The notes under the pieces are model-generated. The model ran no database searches and was not told the origin of the DNA. It saw nothing but the letters and a program-made list of their open reading frames with translations. Below, one piece after another: positions 1 to 8,408 of a stretch of 64,000 nt of DNA. This stretch comes from Candidatus Rifleibacteriota bacterium (GTDB lineage Bacteria; Muiribacteriota; Ozemobacteria; Ozemobacterales; Ozemobacteraceae), in the NCBI GenBank assembly GCA_012520995.1, contig JAAYNI010000096.1, forward strand, positions 1 to 64,000, in the 5' to 3' direction. The position numbers and the translations under genes were made by a program. Positions within the stretch are counted from its first letter, which is position 1. The number at the start of each line of letters is the position of its first letter.

Positions 1-53
1 CCATTGAACACTTCATCAAGGACCTTTTTTCTGAAATTAACACTGTATGCCAT
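1..53 (-). CDS. IS630-family transposase, N-terminal fragment (runs off left edge)
   Basis: On the minus strand an ATG at 53-51 opens a frame of 17 codons to the window edge, reading MAYSVNFRKKVLDEVFN. This opening is typical of the helix-turn-helix N-terminus of IS630/Tc1-mariner-type transposases (MAYS-hydrophobic-RKKVL). No strong Shine-Dalgarno is visible. The IS end should lie between 54 and 159, before the hydF stop, but I could not identify its inverted repeat. The call rests on a very short stretch, so the family name is probable and intactness is unknown. Confidence 0.6.
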   Translation of the reverse strand, partial: MAYSVNFRKKVLDEVFN

Positions 54-159
54 TATAAATTTTCCTTTCTGGTTACCCGGAAAGGATGCAGTGCTTGGAA
101 AGTGTTACCTTTTTGGGGTCCGGATCATTGCAATGTTTTCTCTTGACGTGTACAGTGGA

Positions 160-1371
160 TTATTCTGTCAGTTCTGCGGCGAATGGTTCTAATGCTCTGT
201 CCAGGATTCCGCTGGCGTAAGCAAGTAGAATTCCGTAGTTTGTTATAGGAATGCCAGTTTGCTCAGCGAGTTTGAAGCGGCGTCTAGTCTCAGAGTCTTT
301 AAGCATACAGGCTCCGCAATGCACTATTAGGGCATATTTTTTTTCGATTAGCTCCGGAAAGTCTTTGCCTTGAGCAAAAGAAATGTTTATTTTTTTACCC
401 GAAATTTTTTCAATAGCCTTGGGGATTTTGACTATGCCAATATTTTCACATTGCTCTTGAACAATATAGGTACAGGCTTCAGCTATAAGTACTTCATCGC
501 CGTCTTTAAGGTTTTTTAAAGCTCTTGCTCCTTTTACAGATAAAGGTAAATCGGCTTTATATCTGTTAAGCAAAATAGAAAAAGAAGTGAGAGGCACTTC
601 AGGCGGTAAGTAAGAAGCTGTTTCAGCAAAAGCTTGGCTGTCTGTGATAACAAGCCGTGGCGGATTTTTAAGTTCAGCAAGCACTTTTGTGATTTGCTGA
701 GGCTGTGCTGTAACAGCTATAGCTTTTGTATCCAGTATATCTCTAATCGTTTGCTGTTGAGGAAGTATGAGGCGTCCTTTCGGGGCATGCTTATCTACGG
801 GAGTAACTAAAAGAACTATATCCCCTTCTGTTAGAAGGTCGGCTACAAGCTTTTTTTCTTTTTCCTGTTGGGGTAAGGCTTTTTGGATGGCACCAATCAG
901 GGAAGAGATTCCTTCTCCGGTTATAGCGTTTGACCAGAGGTTACAGCCTTCTAGAAGTTTGAGTGATATATTTTTAGCCAAGTCCATTTTATTGCAGACT
1001 TGAATATAATTTACAGATTTATCTTCGAATAACTTAATTAATTCTTGTTCAAAGGAATCAAAGCCCTTAGAACAATCAACTACCAGAATTGCTAAATCTA
1101 TTTCATTTAGAATTTGTTTGGCTTTTTCTATACGCTTTTGGCCTAGAGCACTATCGTCATCCAAGCCTGGGGTGTCAATTATAACGGCAGGCCCTATTTC
1201 TGGGATTTCTATTGCTTTTTTGGCAGGATCGGTAGTTGTGCCTTCTATATCAGAAACTATGGCGATATCTTGGCCTGTTATAGCATTGATAAGACTTGAT
1301 TTGCCAGAGTTTCTGCGTCCGAAGATGCCTATATGAGTTCTCTCTGATGAAGGAGTATAGTTTAATGACAT
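160..1371 (-). CDS. hydF: [FeFe]-hydrogenase H-cluster maturation GTPase HydF
   Basis: A cytoplasmic scaffold and GTPase on which the 2Fe subcluster is assembled before transfer to apo-HydA. The 403-residue product has the family's usual length. The N-terminal GTPase domain shows the P-loop GRRNSGKS (residues 18-25), the DTPG switch-II motif near residue 66 and NKMD near 127. The C-terminal cluster-binding domain has the HCGAC signature near residue 350 (IVHCGACMLKD). It is the last gene of the hyd operon, starting one base after the hydG stop, so it is almost certainly translationally coupled. Its stop is followed by about 100 bases and then an IS630-type transposase start on the same strand. 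Confidence 0.96.
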   Translation of the reverse strand: MSLNYTPSSERTHIGIFGRRNSGKSSLINAITGQDIAIVSDIEGTTTDPAKKAIEIPEIGPAVIIDTPGLDDDSALGQKRIEKAKQILNEIDLAILVVDCSKGFDSFEQELIKLFEDKSVNYIQVCNKMDLAKNISLKLLEGCNLWSNAITGEGISSLIGAIQKALPQQEKEKKLVADLLTEGDIVLLVTPVDKHAPKGRLILPQQQTIRDILDTKAIAVTAQPQQITKVLAELKNPPRLVITDSQAFAETASYLPPEVPLTSFSILLNRYKADLPLSVKGARALKNLKDGDEVLIAEACTYIVQEQCENIGIVKIPKAIEKISGKKINISFAQGKDFPELIEKKYALIVHCGACMLKDSETRRRFKLAEQTGIPITNYGILLAYASGILDRALEPFAAELTE

Positions 1372-1372
1372 A

Positions 1373-2794
1373 TCAGAACCTGAAGTCTCTTTTTCCGTCT
1401 TCTATTGCCTTAAGATTTTGGAGAGTAATCTCTTTGACTTTAGGGTGAGGAATCTTTTCTATTTCTTTTTCAATCAGCTTTTCACCTACAGCTTTTGTTT
1501 CAGGGCTTGCATAATCCATTAGGAATTCTTTAAGAGTCATAAGAGCGTTTGGCTGACAGCAGTTGCCAATTTGTTTGGTTTTACAAAGTTGCATAAATCT
1601 GTCACCAGTTCGGCCTTCTCTGTAGCAGGCTGTGCAAAAGCTTGGAATATAGCCCATTTCCATCAGCCAGCGGGCCACTTCGTCAAGAGTGCGGTTGTCA
1701 CTTACATCAAACTGTTCTGTAGGTTCATTTTCAATATCTTCTTCAGCATAGCCTCCTACACTTGTTTTAGAAGCTCCGCTCATTTGAGAGACACCAAGAG
1801 GAAGAACTTTTTCTCTGCATTCTTTGCTTTCTCTAGTTGAAATAATTATGCCAGTATATGGAACAGCAATTCTGATAATAGTAACTAACTTGGCGAAAAT
1901 ATCATCATCAATGGAATTGTCAAAAGCTCCAGGGTCTATGCCTTCGGCTCGCTTGATTCTAGGAACGCTTATAGTATGAGGGCCGACTCCGAATCTGGCT
2001 TCAAGGTGTTCAGCATGCATGAATAGAGCCGCAAGTTCGTATCTGTAGGAATCCAGGCCGAACAAAACTCCGATACCAACATCGTCTATCCCGCCTTCCA
2101 TAGCTCTGTCCATGGCTTCAGTATGATATTCGTAATTGCTTTTTGGACCAAATGGATGAAGTTTTTGATAACTTTCTTTGTTATAGGTTTCTTGGAAGAG
2201 AATATAGGTACCTATTCCAGCATCTTTGAGGCGTTTGTAGTTTTCTACTGTGGTAGCCGCTATGTTTATGTTCACACGTCTGATTGCACCGTTTTTATGT
2301 TTAATGCTGTAAATAGTATCAATAGATTCCAAAACATATTCGAGGGGGCAATTGACAGGATCTTCACCTGTTTCAATTGCGAGTCTTTTGTGTCCCATGT
2401 CTTGGAGGGCAGTGACTTCTCTTACAAGCTCTTCTTTGTTGAGTTTTTTGCGTTTAATTGTCTTGCTTCCTGCATGGTAAGGACAATAGACGCAGCCGTT
2501 AATGCAGTAGTTGGAGAGATAAAGAGGGGCAAAAAAGACTATTCTGTTGCCGTAGTAGTCTTGCTTGATTCTGCGAGCAAGATTTCTCATTCTCTCATTT
2601 CGCTCTTTATCATCGCATACGAGCAAAACTGAAGCTTCTTTGTGAGTCAGTCCTTTTTCTTGATCGGCTTTATCTAAAATTTGGTCTATAAGTTCAAGGT
2701 TGTTCTTATTTTCATCTGCGTATTTCAGCGTAGCAAGTATTTCTTCGTGATTGATAAATTCGCTTGCTCTAGGGGAGTGTGGATCATACTTCAT
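1373..2794 (-). CDS. hydG: [FeFe]-hydrogenase maturation radical SAM tyrosine lyase HydG
   Basis: HydG cleaves tyrosine to give the CO and CN ligands of the H-cluster. The 473-residue protein shows the radical-SAM CX3CX2C cluster motif in YCINGCVYCPYHAG near residue 95. The HydG-specific C-terminal auxiliary cluster motif is also present: CTAC followed by a further Cys about 22 residues on (FCTACYREGRTGDRFMQLC, about residues 388-406). The second motif separates HydG from ThiH, which lacks this cluster. It lies between hydE and hydF with one-base gaps on both sides, as a translationally coupled maturase block. Confidence 0.97.
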   Translation of the reverse strand: MKYDPHSPRASEFINHEEILATLKYADENKNNLELIDQILDKADQEKGLTHKEASVLLVCDDKERNERMRNLARRIKQDYYGNRIVFFAPLYLSNYCINGCVYCPYHAGSKTIKRKKLNKEELVREVTALQDMGHKRLAIETGEDPVNCPLEYVLESIDTIYSIKHKNGAIRRVNINIAATTVENYKRLKDAGIGTYILFQETYNKESYQKLHPFGPKSNYEYHTEAMDRAMEGGIDDVGIGVLFGLDSYRYELAALFMHAEHLEARFGVGPHTISVPRIKRAEGIDPGAFDNSIDDDIFAKLVTIIRIAVPYTGIIISTRESKECREKVLPLGVSQMSGASKTSVGGYAEEDIENEPTEQFDVSDNRTLDEVARWLMEMGYIPSFCTACYREGRTGDRFMQLCKTKQIGNCCQPNALMTLKEFLMDYASPETKAVGEKLIEKEIEKIPHPKVKEITLQNLKAIEDGKRDFRF

Positions 2795-2795
2795 C

Positions 2796-3869
2796 TTATG
2801 GTGCTCCTTGATTGTAATTTTCCATTAGGCTGTCGCCTCTGCCAGTATCTATGACGCATCCGAAGGGTTTTAAGTGCTTTGCAAGTAGCTCAAGATTTTC
2901 TCCGCCTTCCTCGCCAGTGGCGACTTTGTCGTTGTAAATAGAATATTTTTTTCTCGCTTCAAATGGAGAAATATTTGGCATGAGAACATTTGCGCCTGAA
3001 ATCAGAGCTTTATCACGCCAAGAGCTGGCCAGTGTATTCAAAGCGGTGGTGGCAGGCAGTAGAACTTTGGGCAATAGAATTCTAAGTATTGCTATTATCA
3101 GGACAGTCAGTTCAGGACTGCCTGACGGAAAGTCTTTAAATGGGGTGTCTTTATGCGGTATAAAAGGTCCGATGCCTATCATAGCAGGTTTAAAATCTTT
3201 TATAAAGAGAATGTCATCAGCCAAGTTTTCAAATGTTTGGTAAGGGGAACCGACCATGAAACCTGTTCCGACTTGATAACCTATTTCCTTGAGGTTTTGA
3301 AGAGCTTTAACTCTGGAAGCTAGAGTCATTTCGGAGGGGTGGAGTTTGGCATAATGTGATGAATCAATAGTTTCGTGTCTCAAGAGGTATCTGTCGGCTC
3401 CGGCATCAAAAAGCCTTTTATAGGAGTCTTTGGGTCTTTCGCCTAATGAAAGGGTTATGGCAGTATCTGGATATTTCTCTTTGAGAGCGCTTATTAACGG
3501 TATTAAAAATGAATCGCTGTAAAAACCGTCTTCGCCGCCTTGAAGCACAAAGGTTTTGAAACCTTTTTCATGAGCCAGTTCACAGCATTTGAGAATTTCT
3601 TCTGAAGAGAGGCGATAACGCTCGGCTTTTGTATTGCTTCGCCTTAATCCGCAGTAAATGCAATCGTTTTTGCAATAGCTGGTAAATTCTATTAGGCCTC
3701 TGACAAAAATTCCAGAACCATATTCTCTCAACTTGATTTCACCAGCTGCTTTGGCAAGTTTTTGGAGAATAATGGAATCGGCTTCTGACAGGAGCCTTAT
3801 TAAGGCAACCCTGTCAATAGCCGATTCCGATATGAATTTATCTGCTAATGAATCCAGTGTGGATATCAT
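2796..3869 (-). CDS. hydE: [FeFe]-hydrogenase maturation radical SAM protein HydE
   Basis: A radical SAM maturase that acts with HydG and HydF in building the 2Fe subcluster. The CX3CX2C motif is seen in SYCKNDCIYCGLRR. The frame is open further upstream to 3959, but that would overlap hydA by 71 bases. I chose the ATG at 3869 (MISTLDSLADK) because it is preceded by AAGGA at about 10 bases, leaves a 19-base gap to the hydA stop, and gives 357 residues, close to the family norm of about 350. It sits directly downstream of hydA and one base before hydG. Confidence 0.95.
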   Translation of the reverse strand: MISTLDSLADKFISESAIDRVALIRLLSEADSIILQKLAKAAGEIKLREYGSGIFVRGLIEFTSYCKNDCIYCGLRRSNTKAERYRLSSEEILKCCELAHEKGFKTFVLQGGEDGFYSDSFLIPLISALKEKYPDTAITLSLGERPKDSYKRLFDAGADRYLLRHETIDSSHYAKLHPSEMTLASRVKALQNLKEIGYQVGTGFMVGSPYQTFENLADDILFIKDFKPAMIGIGPFIPHKDTPFKDFPSGSPELTVLIIAILRILLPKVLLPATTALNTLASSWRDKALISGANVLMPNISPFEARKKYSIYNDKVATGEEGGENLELLAKHLKPFGCVIDTGRGDSLMENYNQGAP

Positions 3870-3888
3870 TTTTGCAGGATCCTTGGAT

Positions 3889-5625
3889 TCAGTAATCGCG
3901 TTTGTAATAAGTCGTATGCAGCAGTTCTTCTGCTTTTTCGCTGTTAGGCTTGCCGCCAAGATGATCTTTGTAAAGTTCTTTCATAGCGGGGTTATCTTGA
4001 GATTTTCTCAAAGGCATATTTTTGTCGGCAGTATATAGACCGTCAGTCCTTCTTGCTATTTTTTCAGGCTGATTGAAGTCTATAGGCTGACCTCCGCCGT
4101 TTATACAGCCGCCAGGACATGTCATTACTTCAATGAAGTGATATTTGCTCTTGCCGTCAATAATTTCTTTGCAAACTTCATGAGCATTTGCAAGACCATG
4201 AACAATGGCTATGTTCAAGTCTACTCCGCCTACTTTGAGATTGGCTTCTTTAAGTCCTTCAGAGCCTCTGACAGCTTCGAATTCGAGTTCTTTGCCTTCA
4301 AGCTTTTGTCCTGTGAGTTCTTCAGCAGCCATTCTCAGAGCAGCCTCTGTGACACCGCCTGTAACACCGAATATTACGCCAGCGCCTGTTTTTTCGCCAT
4401 AGGGCATATCGAATTCTTCGGGTTTCAGATTGGCAAAGTCAATGCCTGCAGCCTTGATCATTCTGGCAAACTCTTGAGTAGTGATGACTTCATCTATGTC
4501 TCTTTTGCCTTTTTCATACTCGAACTCGGGTCTGCGAATCTCGAACTTTTTCGCTGTGCAAGGCATCAGGGAGATAAAGACAAGGTCTTCTTTCTTAACA
4601 TTGAGTTTTTCAGGGAGAATTTCTCTTACAACCGCTGAGAACATCTGCTGAGGAGATTTGCAGCTGGAAAGATTCGGAATCAGTTCGGGATAATACTGTT
4701 CAAGGAATTTAACCCAAGCAGGGCAGCAAGAAGTGAATTGCGGAATAACTCCGTTATTCTTGACTCTTGTCAGGAATTCGGTGGCTTCTTCAGCAATTGT
4801 GAGGTCGGCTGTAAATGTTGTGTCATAAACGTAGTCGAACCCCAACATTTTGAGGGCTGTGACCATTTTGCCTGTGACGTCTTCAGATGGTTTCAGACCG
4901 AATTCCTCGCCTATACCAGCTCTTACAGCAGGAGCAACTTGAATTACTACTGTCTTGGAAGGATCTTCCAGATATTTATTTACAGGATTGATATGTTTCT
5001 TGACTGTTATAGCGCCAACCGGGCAAACAGCTGCACACTGACCGCAGTTCACACATTCTGTTTCTGTAAAGTCTTTGTTGAAAGCTGTGGATACGACAGT
5101 GTTGCTGCCTCTGTAGGAGAAATCTATAGCACCTACGCCATGAATTTCATCACAGAATCTTACGCATTGACCGCAGAGAACACATTTGTCTCTATCAACT
5201 ACTATAGCATAAGATGTGTCGTTGACAGGCGAGCACTTTTCGAGTGGTTTATATCTGACATCATCAACGCCGAGCTCATGAGCTATATCTTCCAATTTGC
5301 ATTTACCCATCTGATCGCAAGTAGGGCATTCGACCTTATGGTTGGCAAGAAGGAGCTCAGCAGTAATTTTTCTTATTTTCTTGATTTCAGGGGTGTGAGT
5401 GTGAACCTTCATTCCTGGTTCAGGAGCCGTTGTACAGGAAGTAAGAATGCCTCTTCCTTCAACTTCGACTATGCAAAGTCTGCATGCTCCATAAGATCTC
5501 AAAGAGGGATTGTAGCAAAGAGTAGGAATCTTGATTCCTGCTTTTCTGATTACTTCCAGAATATTGCTTTCGCCTTCGATGGCTATAGGTCTGTTGTTTA
5601 CATAGATTACATTTTGGTTTGTCAT
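3889..5625 (-). CDS. hydA: [FeFe]-hydrogenase catalytic subunit HydA (NADH/ferredoxin-type, HydABC)
   Basis: The catalytic subunit for reversible H2 production. Domains in order: a plant-type [2Fe-2S] domain (CYNPSLRSYGACRLC), the His-Cys [4Fe-4S] segment (HKVECPTCDQMGKC), two [4Fe-4S] clusters (CVLCGQCVRFC and CVNCGQCAAVCP), then the H-cluster domain. All three H-cluster signatures are intact: TSCCPAW, MPCTAKKFE and ETMTC-type EVMTCPGGCINGGGQP. The C-terminus ends in the small-subunit-like HTTYYKR motif. At 578 residues it lacks the extra C-terminal [2Fe-2S] domain of the longer Thermotoga HydA. With hydB and hydC it should form a group A3, electron-bifurcating or NADH-linked complex; which of these cannot be read from sequence alone. 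Confidence 0.97.
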   Translation of the reverse strand: MTNQNVIYVNNRPIAIEGESNILEVIRKAGIKIPTLCYNPSLRSYGACRLCIVEVEGRGILTSCTTAPEPGMKVHTHTPEIKKIRKITAELLLANHKVECPTCDQMGKCKLEDIAHELGVDDVRYKPLEKCSPVNDTSYAIVVDRDKCVLCGQCVRFCDEIHGVGAIDFSYRGSNTVVSTAFNKDFTETECVNCGQCAAVCPVGAITVKKHINPVNKYLEDPSKTVVIQVAPAVRAGIGEEFGLKPSEDVTGKMVTALKMLGFDYVYDTTFTADLTIAEEATEFLTRVKNNGVIPQFTSCCPAWVKFLEQYYPELIPNLSSCKSPQQMFSAVVREILPEKLNVKKEDLVFISLMPCTAKKFEIRRPEFEYEKGKRDIDEVITTQEFARMIKAAGIDFANLKPEEFDMPYGEKTGAGVIFGVTGGVTEAALRMAAEELTGQKLEGKELEFEAVRGSEGLKEANLKVGGVDLNIAIVHGLANAHEVCKEIIDGKSKYHFIEVMTCPGGCINGGGQPIDFNQPEKIARRTDGLYTADKNMPLRKSQDNPAMKELYKDHLGGKPNSEKAEELLHTTYYKRDY

Positions 5626-5629
5626 TTTG

Positions 5630-7504
5630 TTACCCCTCTATAGCGTTAAATTTGCATGCATCTTTGCAAGCGCCGCATTTAATGCATTTTGCAGGATCTA
5701 TCACATGAGGTTCTTTGACCTTTCCGGAAATAGCGCCTACAGGGCATTTTCTTGAGCAGAGAGTGCAGCCTTTACATTTATCCGCAACAATCGTGAACTT
5801 GCGCAAAGCTTGGCATTGTCCGGCAGGGCAATACTTATCTATCACGTGAGCTTCATACTCTTTTCTGAAAGTTTTTAGAGTAGAAAGAACAGGATTTGGA
5901 GCAGTTTTTCCAAGACCGCACAAAGAGCCTTTAGCTACGGCATGAGCCAGTTCTTCAAGGTCGTCAAGAGTCTTTTCGGTAGCTTTGCCTTCGACTATGT
6001 CTTCAAGCATAGCAAGCATCTGCTTTGTACCTTCTCTGCAAAGCACACATTTGCCGCAGGATTCTCTTTGGGTAAATTCCATAAAGAATTTGGCAATAGA
6101 AACCATGCAGGTGTTTTTGTTCATGACAACCAAACCGCCTGAACCTACTATAGCTTCATGCTTTTTGATGGAGTCAAAGTCTATAGGCACATCCAAGTGT
6201 TCTTCAACCAAGCAGGCTCCGGAAGGACCGCCAATTTGAACAGCTTTGAAGCCGTCGGGCATTGGATTGCCTTTGTCGTCTGTTATTCCGCCGCCAATGT
6301 TGAAAATGATTTCTCTTAAAGTTGCTCCGAAAGGAACTTCTACTAGGCCTGTGTTTGCTACGTGACCTGTAAGAGCGAAGTTTTTGGTTCCTGCAGAACC
6401 TTCTGTGCCAATAGCTTTAAACCAAGCTGCACCCTTTCTCATTATGACTGGTACGCAAGCAAGTGTCTCAACGTTGTTGATTACCGTCGGCTTGCCGAAA
6501 AGTCCTGATTTGGCAGGGAAGGGAGGTTTAGGTGTGGGCATACCTCTTGAACCTTCTATTGACTTGATAAGAGCAGTTTCTTCGCCGCAAACAAATGCGC
6601 CCGCGCCTTCCATGACTCTGATTCTGAAAGACTTGCCTGAGTTAAAAATGTTGTCGCCTAATATACCTGCTTCTTCAGCGTCTTTGATAGCCTTGCGGAC
6701 GCGCTGCAAAGCAAGAGGATATTCAGCTCGGCAATAGATAACGCCTTCGTTAGCATCTACGCCTCTGGCAGCAATCATCATGCCCTCAAGAACAGCGTGG
6801 GGGTCGCCTTCCATGATACTTCTGTCCATGAATGCGCCAGGGTCGCCTTCGTCAGCGTTGCAAATAATATATTTTACATCGCTCTTGTTAGCAAGGGTGA
6901 ATTGCCATTTCTTGCCTGTGGGGAATCCGGCGCCGCCTCTTCCTCTAAGACCAGAAGCAAGGACTTCTTTACAAACATCCTCAGGTTGCATAGAATAGGC
7001 TTTTTTAGCACCTTCGTAGCCACCTTTGGAAATATATTCTGCTATATCGTCGGGGCAAATGTGACCGCAGTTGGCAAGAGAAATTCTTTGCTGTCTTTTG
7101 TAAAAATTGATCTCGCTCGCATTTCTGATAGGCTGTTTGCTTACAGGATCTACATAAAGAAGGCGTTCAACAGGTTGATTGTTTTTCAATGTCTTTTCTA
7201 CGATCTCAGCCGCGTCTTCTTTGTGTACCCTTACGTAGAGAATGTCTTGGTCTTCAATGGTGACCAGAGGCCCCATCTGACAAAAACCGTGACAACCGCT
7301 GTATGTGAGGTTCATGTCTTTCTTGGTTTCGTCATGAACATCAACTCTGACATTTATGCCGGCTTTCTTGATTTCCGCCTCAAGAGCCGCTATAAGTTCA
7401 AAGGCTCCGTTTGCTACGCAAGCAGTCCCTGCACAGACTATGATGCGTCTGTCTTCTTTTAGTTCGTTGTAATGTTCAGTAATTTGTTGCAAGTTTACGT
7501 TCAT
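5630..7504 (-). CDS. hydB: [FeFe]-hydrogenase subunit HydB (NuoF-like, FMN/NADH binding)
   Basis: A flavin- and NAD(P)H-binding subunit of the HydABC hydrogenase, 624 residues, matching the long HydB form. An N-terminal thioredoxin-like [2Fe-2S] domain is followed by the NuoF core. The core has the Gly-rich NADH/FMN site GRGGAGFPTGKKW near residue 187, NADEGDPGAFMDR, and the [4Fe-4S] motif ESCGKCVLCREGT near 480. A C-terminal pair of ferredoxin motifs follows (CKGCTLCSRKCPVGA and CIKCGACKDACKFNA). Its start overlaps the hydC stop by four bases (ATGA) and its stop is four bases before hydA, so the three subunits are coupled. Confidence 0.97.
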   Translation of the reverse strand: MNVNLQQITEHYNELKEDRRIIVCAGTACVANGAFELIAALEAEIKKAGINVRVDVHDETKKDMNLTYSGCHGFCQMGPLVTIEDQDILYVRVHKEDAAEIVEKTLKNNQPVERLLYVDPVSKQPIRNASEINFYKRQQRISLANCGHICPDDIAEYISKGGYEGAKKAYSMQPEDVCKEVLASGLRGRGGAGFPTGKKWQFTLANKSDVKYIICNADEGDPGAFMDRSIMEGDPHAVLEGMMIAARGVDANEGVIYCRAEYPLALQRVRKAIKDAEEAGILGDNIFNSGKSFRIRVMEGAGAFVCGEETALIKSIEGSRGMPTPKPPFPAKSGLFGKPTVINNVETLACVPVIMRKGAAWFKAIGTEGSAGTKNFALTGHVANTGLVEVPFGATLREIIFNIGGGITDDKGNPMPDGFKAVQIGGPSGACLVEEHLDVPIDFDSIKKHEAIVGSGGLVVMNKNTCMVSIAKFFMEFTQRESCGKCVLCREGTKQMLAMLEDIVEGKATEKTLDDLEELAHAVAKGSLCGLGKTAPNPVLSTLKTFRKEYEAHVIDKYCPAGQCQALRKFTIVADKCKGCTLCSRKCPVGAISGKVKEPHVIDPAKCIKCGACKDACKFNAIEG

Positions 7505-7992
7505 TGCGAAGCCTCCTGCTTAATTATTTCGTCAATGCAAGCGCAGGCCGATTCCGGTGTCATAAGACCGTGAACCTTGTCGTTTATGACTATGGCTGGG
7601 GCCAAACCGCAGGTGCCGAGGCATGATACAGTTTCGACTGTGAAAAGCATGTCGTTGGTGGTTGATTTGCCAGGAGCGAGATTCAATCTCTCTCTGATAG
7701 CATTTAAAACGGGAATGCTTTTTTTGACGTGACAAGCTGTGCCGTCACATACTTTAATTAAATATTTGCCTTTTGGTTCAAGACAAAAGTGAGCATAAAA
7801 TGTTGCTACGCCGTAAATTTTAGCGGCGGGTACATGAATTTTTTTTGCTATGAATTCAATCGCTTCCTTTGGCAGGTATTTGTATATTTCCTGCACTTCC
7901 TGAAGAATAGGAATAAGCTGTTGTCCATCATATTCATGCTTTTGCAGAATAGTACAAACCTGATCCAAGTTGAGTTCTGGCTGTTGTCCCAT
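7501..7992 (-). CDS. hydC: [FeFe]-hydrogenase subunit HydC (NuoE-like, [2Fe-2S])
   Basis: A small electron-transfer subunit of HydABC, 163 residues, with the NuoE/thioredoxin-like [2Fe-2S] fold. The four cluster ligands are visible in CDGTACHVKKS and VSCLGTCGLAPA. It is the first gene of the hyd operon. The ATG at 7992 is preceded by AAGGAG at nine bases. The 5' region contains two GTGA-N6-TCAC palindromes and a plausible sigma70-type promoter, annotated separately, so regulation of the whole operon is expected to act here. Confidence 0.96.
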   Translation of the reverse strand: MGQQPELNLDQVCTILQKHEYDGQQLIPILQEVQEIYKYLPKEAIEFIAKKIHVPAAKIYGVATFYAHFCLEPKGKYLIKVCDGTACHVKKSIPVLNAIRERLNLAPGKSTTNDMLFTVETVSCLGTCGLAPAIVINDKVHGLMTPESACACIDEIIKQEASQ

Positions 7993-8019
7993 TACTCAAA
8001 TCTCCTTAAATTTGATTCT

Positions 8020-8056
8020 TGTGATTAAAATCACTAGTTTGGTGAGAGAAATCACT
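8020..8056 (-). promoter_or_regulatory. Two tandem CRP/FNR-type operator sites upstream of hydC
   Basis: Two matching palindromes lie upstream of hydC: TGTGATTAAAATCACT at 8020-8035 and GGTGAGAGAAATCACT at 8041-8056. Each has GTGA-N6-TCAC, the half-site arrangement bound by CRP/FNR-superfamily regulators. Their centres are exactly 21 bases apart, two helical turns, so dimers would sit on the same DNA face. They end 28 bases before the start codon. Relative to the best -10 (8064-8069) they lie downstream, which would suit repression, but the promoter assignment is weaker than the operator. Confidence 0.55.
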
Positions 8057-8063
8057 TGCAAAC

Positions 8064-8091
8064 ATGATAGCAGATTTCTTGGTTCTTTAAA
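8064..8091 (-). promoter_or_regulatory. Candidate sigma70 promoter for the hyd operon
   Basis: On the minus strand TTTAAA (8091-8086) and TATCAT (8069-8064) are separated by 16 bases. The -35 is weak (four of six consensus bases), the -10 is good. Transcription would start near 8057, just at the edge of the tandem operator palindromes. Confidence 0.35.
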
Positions 8092-8119
8092 GTTTTTTCT
8101 TCTAAAAAGAAAATATTTC

Positions 8120-8148
8120 TTGACTTTTTAGCATAATTAGACTAATGA
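8120..8148 (+). promoter_or_regulatory. Candidate plus-strand promoter for the methyltransferase gene
   Basis: TTGACT at 8120-8125 and TAATGA at 8143-8148 are separated by 17 bases. The leader to the gene at 8409 would be about 250 bases. Inside it, around 8209-8225, is a decayed copy of the TTTTAAGC/GCTTAAAA repeat module. I see no other feature in the gap 7993-8408. Confidence 0.3.
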
Positions 8149-8408
8149 AATTTAATTAGTCAATCAAAACACTGGGAGCGGAAATTGAAACCACGGAAGA
8201 TAAGGAATTTTAAGCATACCTTAAATTAGCGAATGACCTTCAGGGAATAGTGAGCAGGAAATTGTTTAGATTTTCAAAACTAAATTAGATAAATGATTAA
8301 GAAAAATAACCCGGATTTTAACTCTACTATCAAAAGCCTAACATCGAATAATAAGCAATTGATAACTCTATTTTAAGAAGGCAATTTTACAAATATAAGG
8401 AGGCAAAT

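Noticed and set aside
4-192. Plus-strand reading frame of 62 codons at the left edge
   Set aside because: It overlaps the IS630-type start and the end of hydF on the other strand, has no ribosome site and no recognisable composition.
4738-5643. Long plus-strand frame of 301 codons opposite hydA
   Set aside because: It is antisense to an unmistakable HydA with all cluster motifs and has no recognisable protein features.
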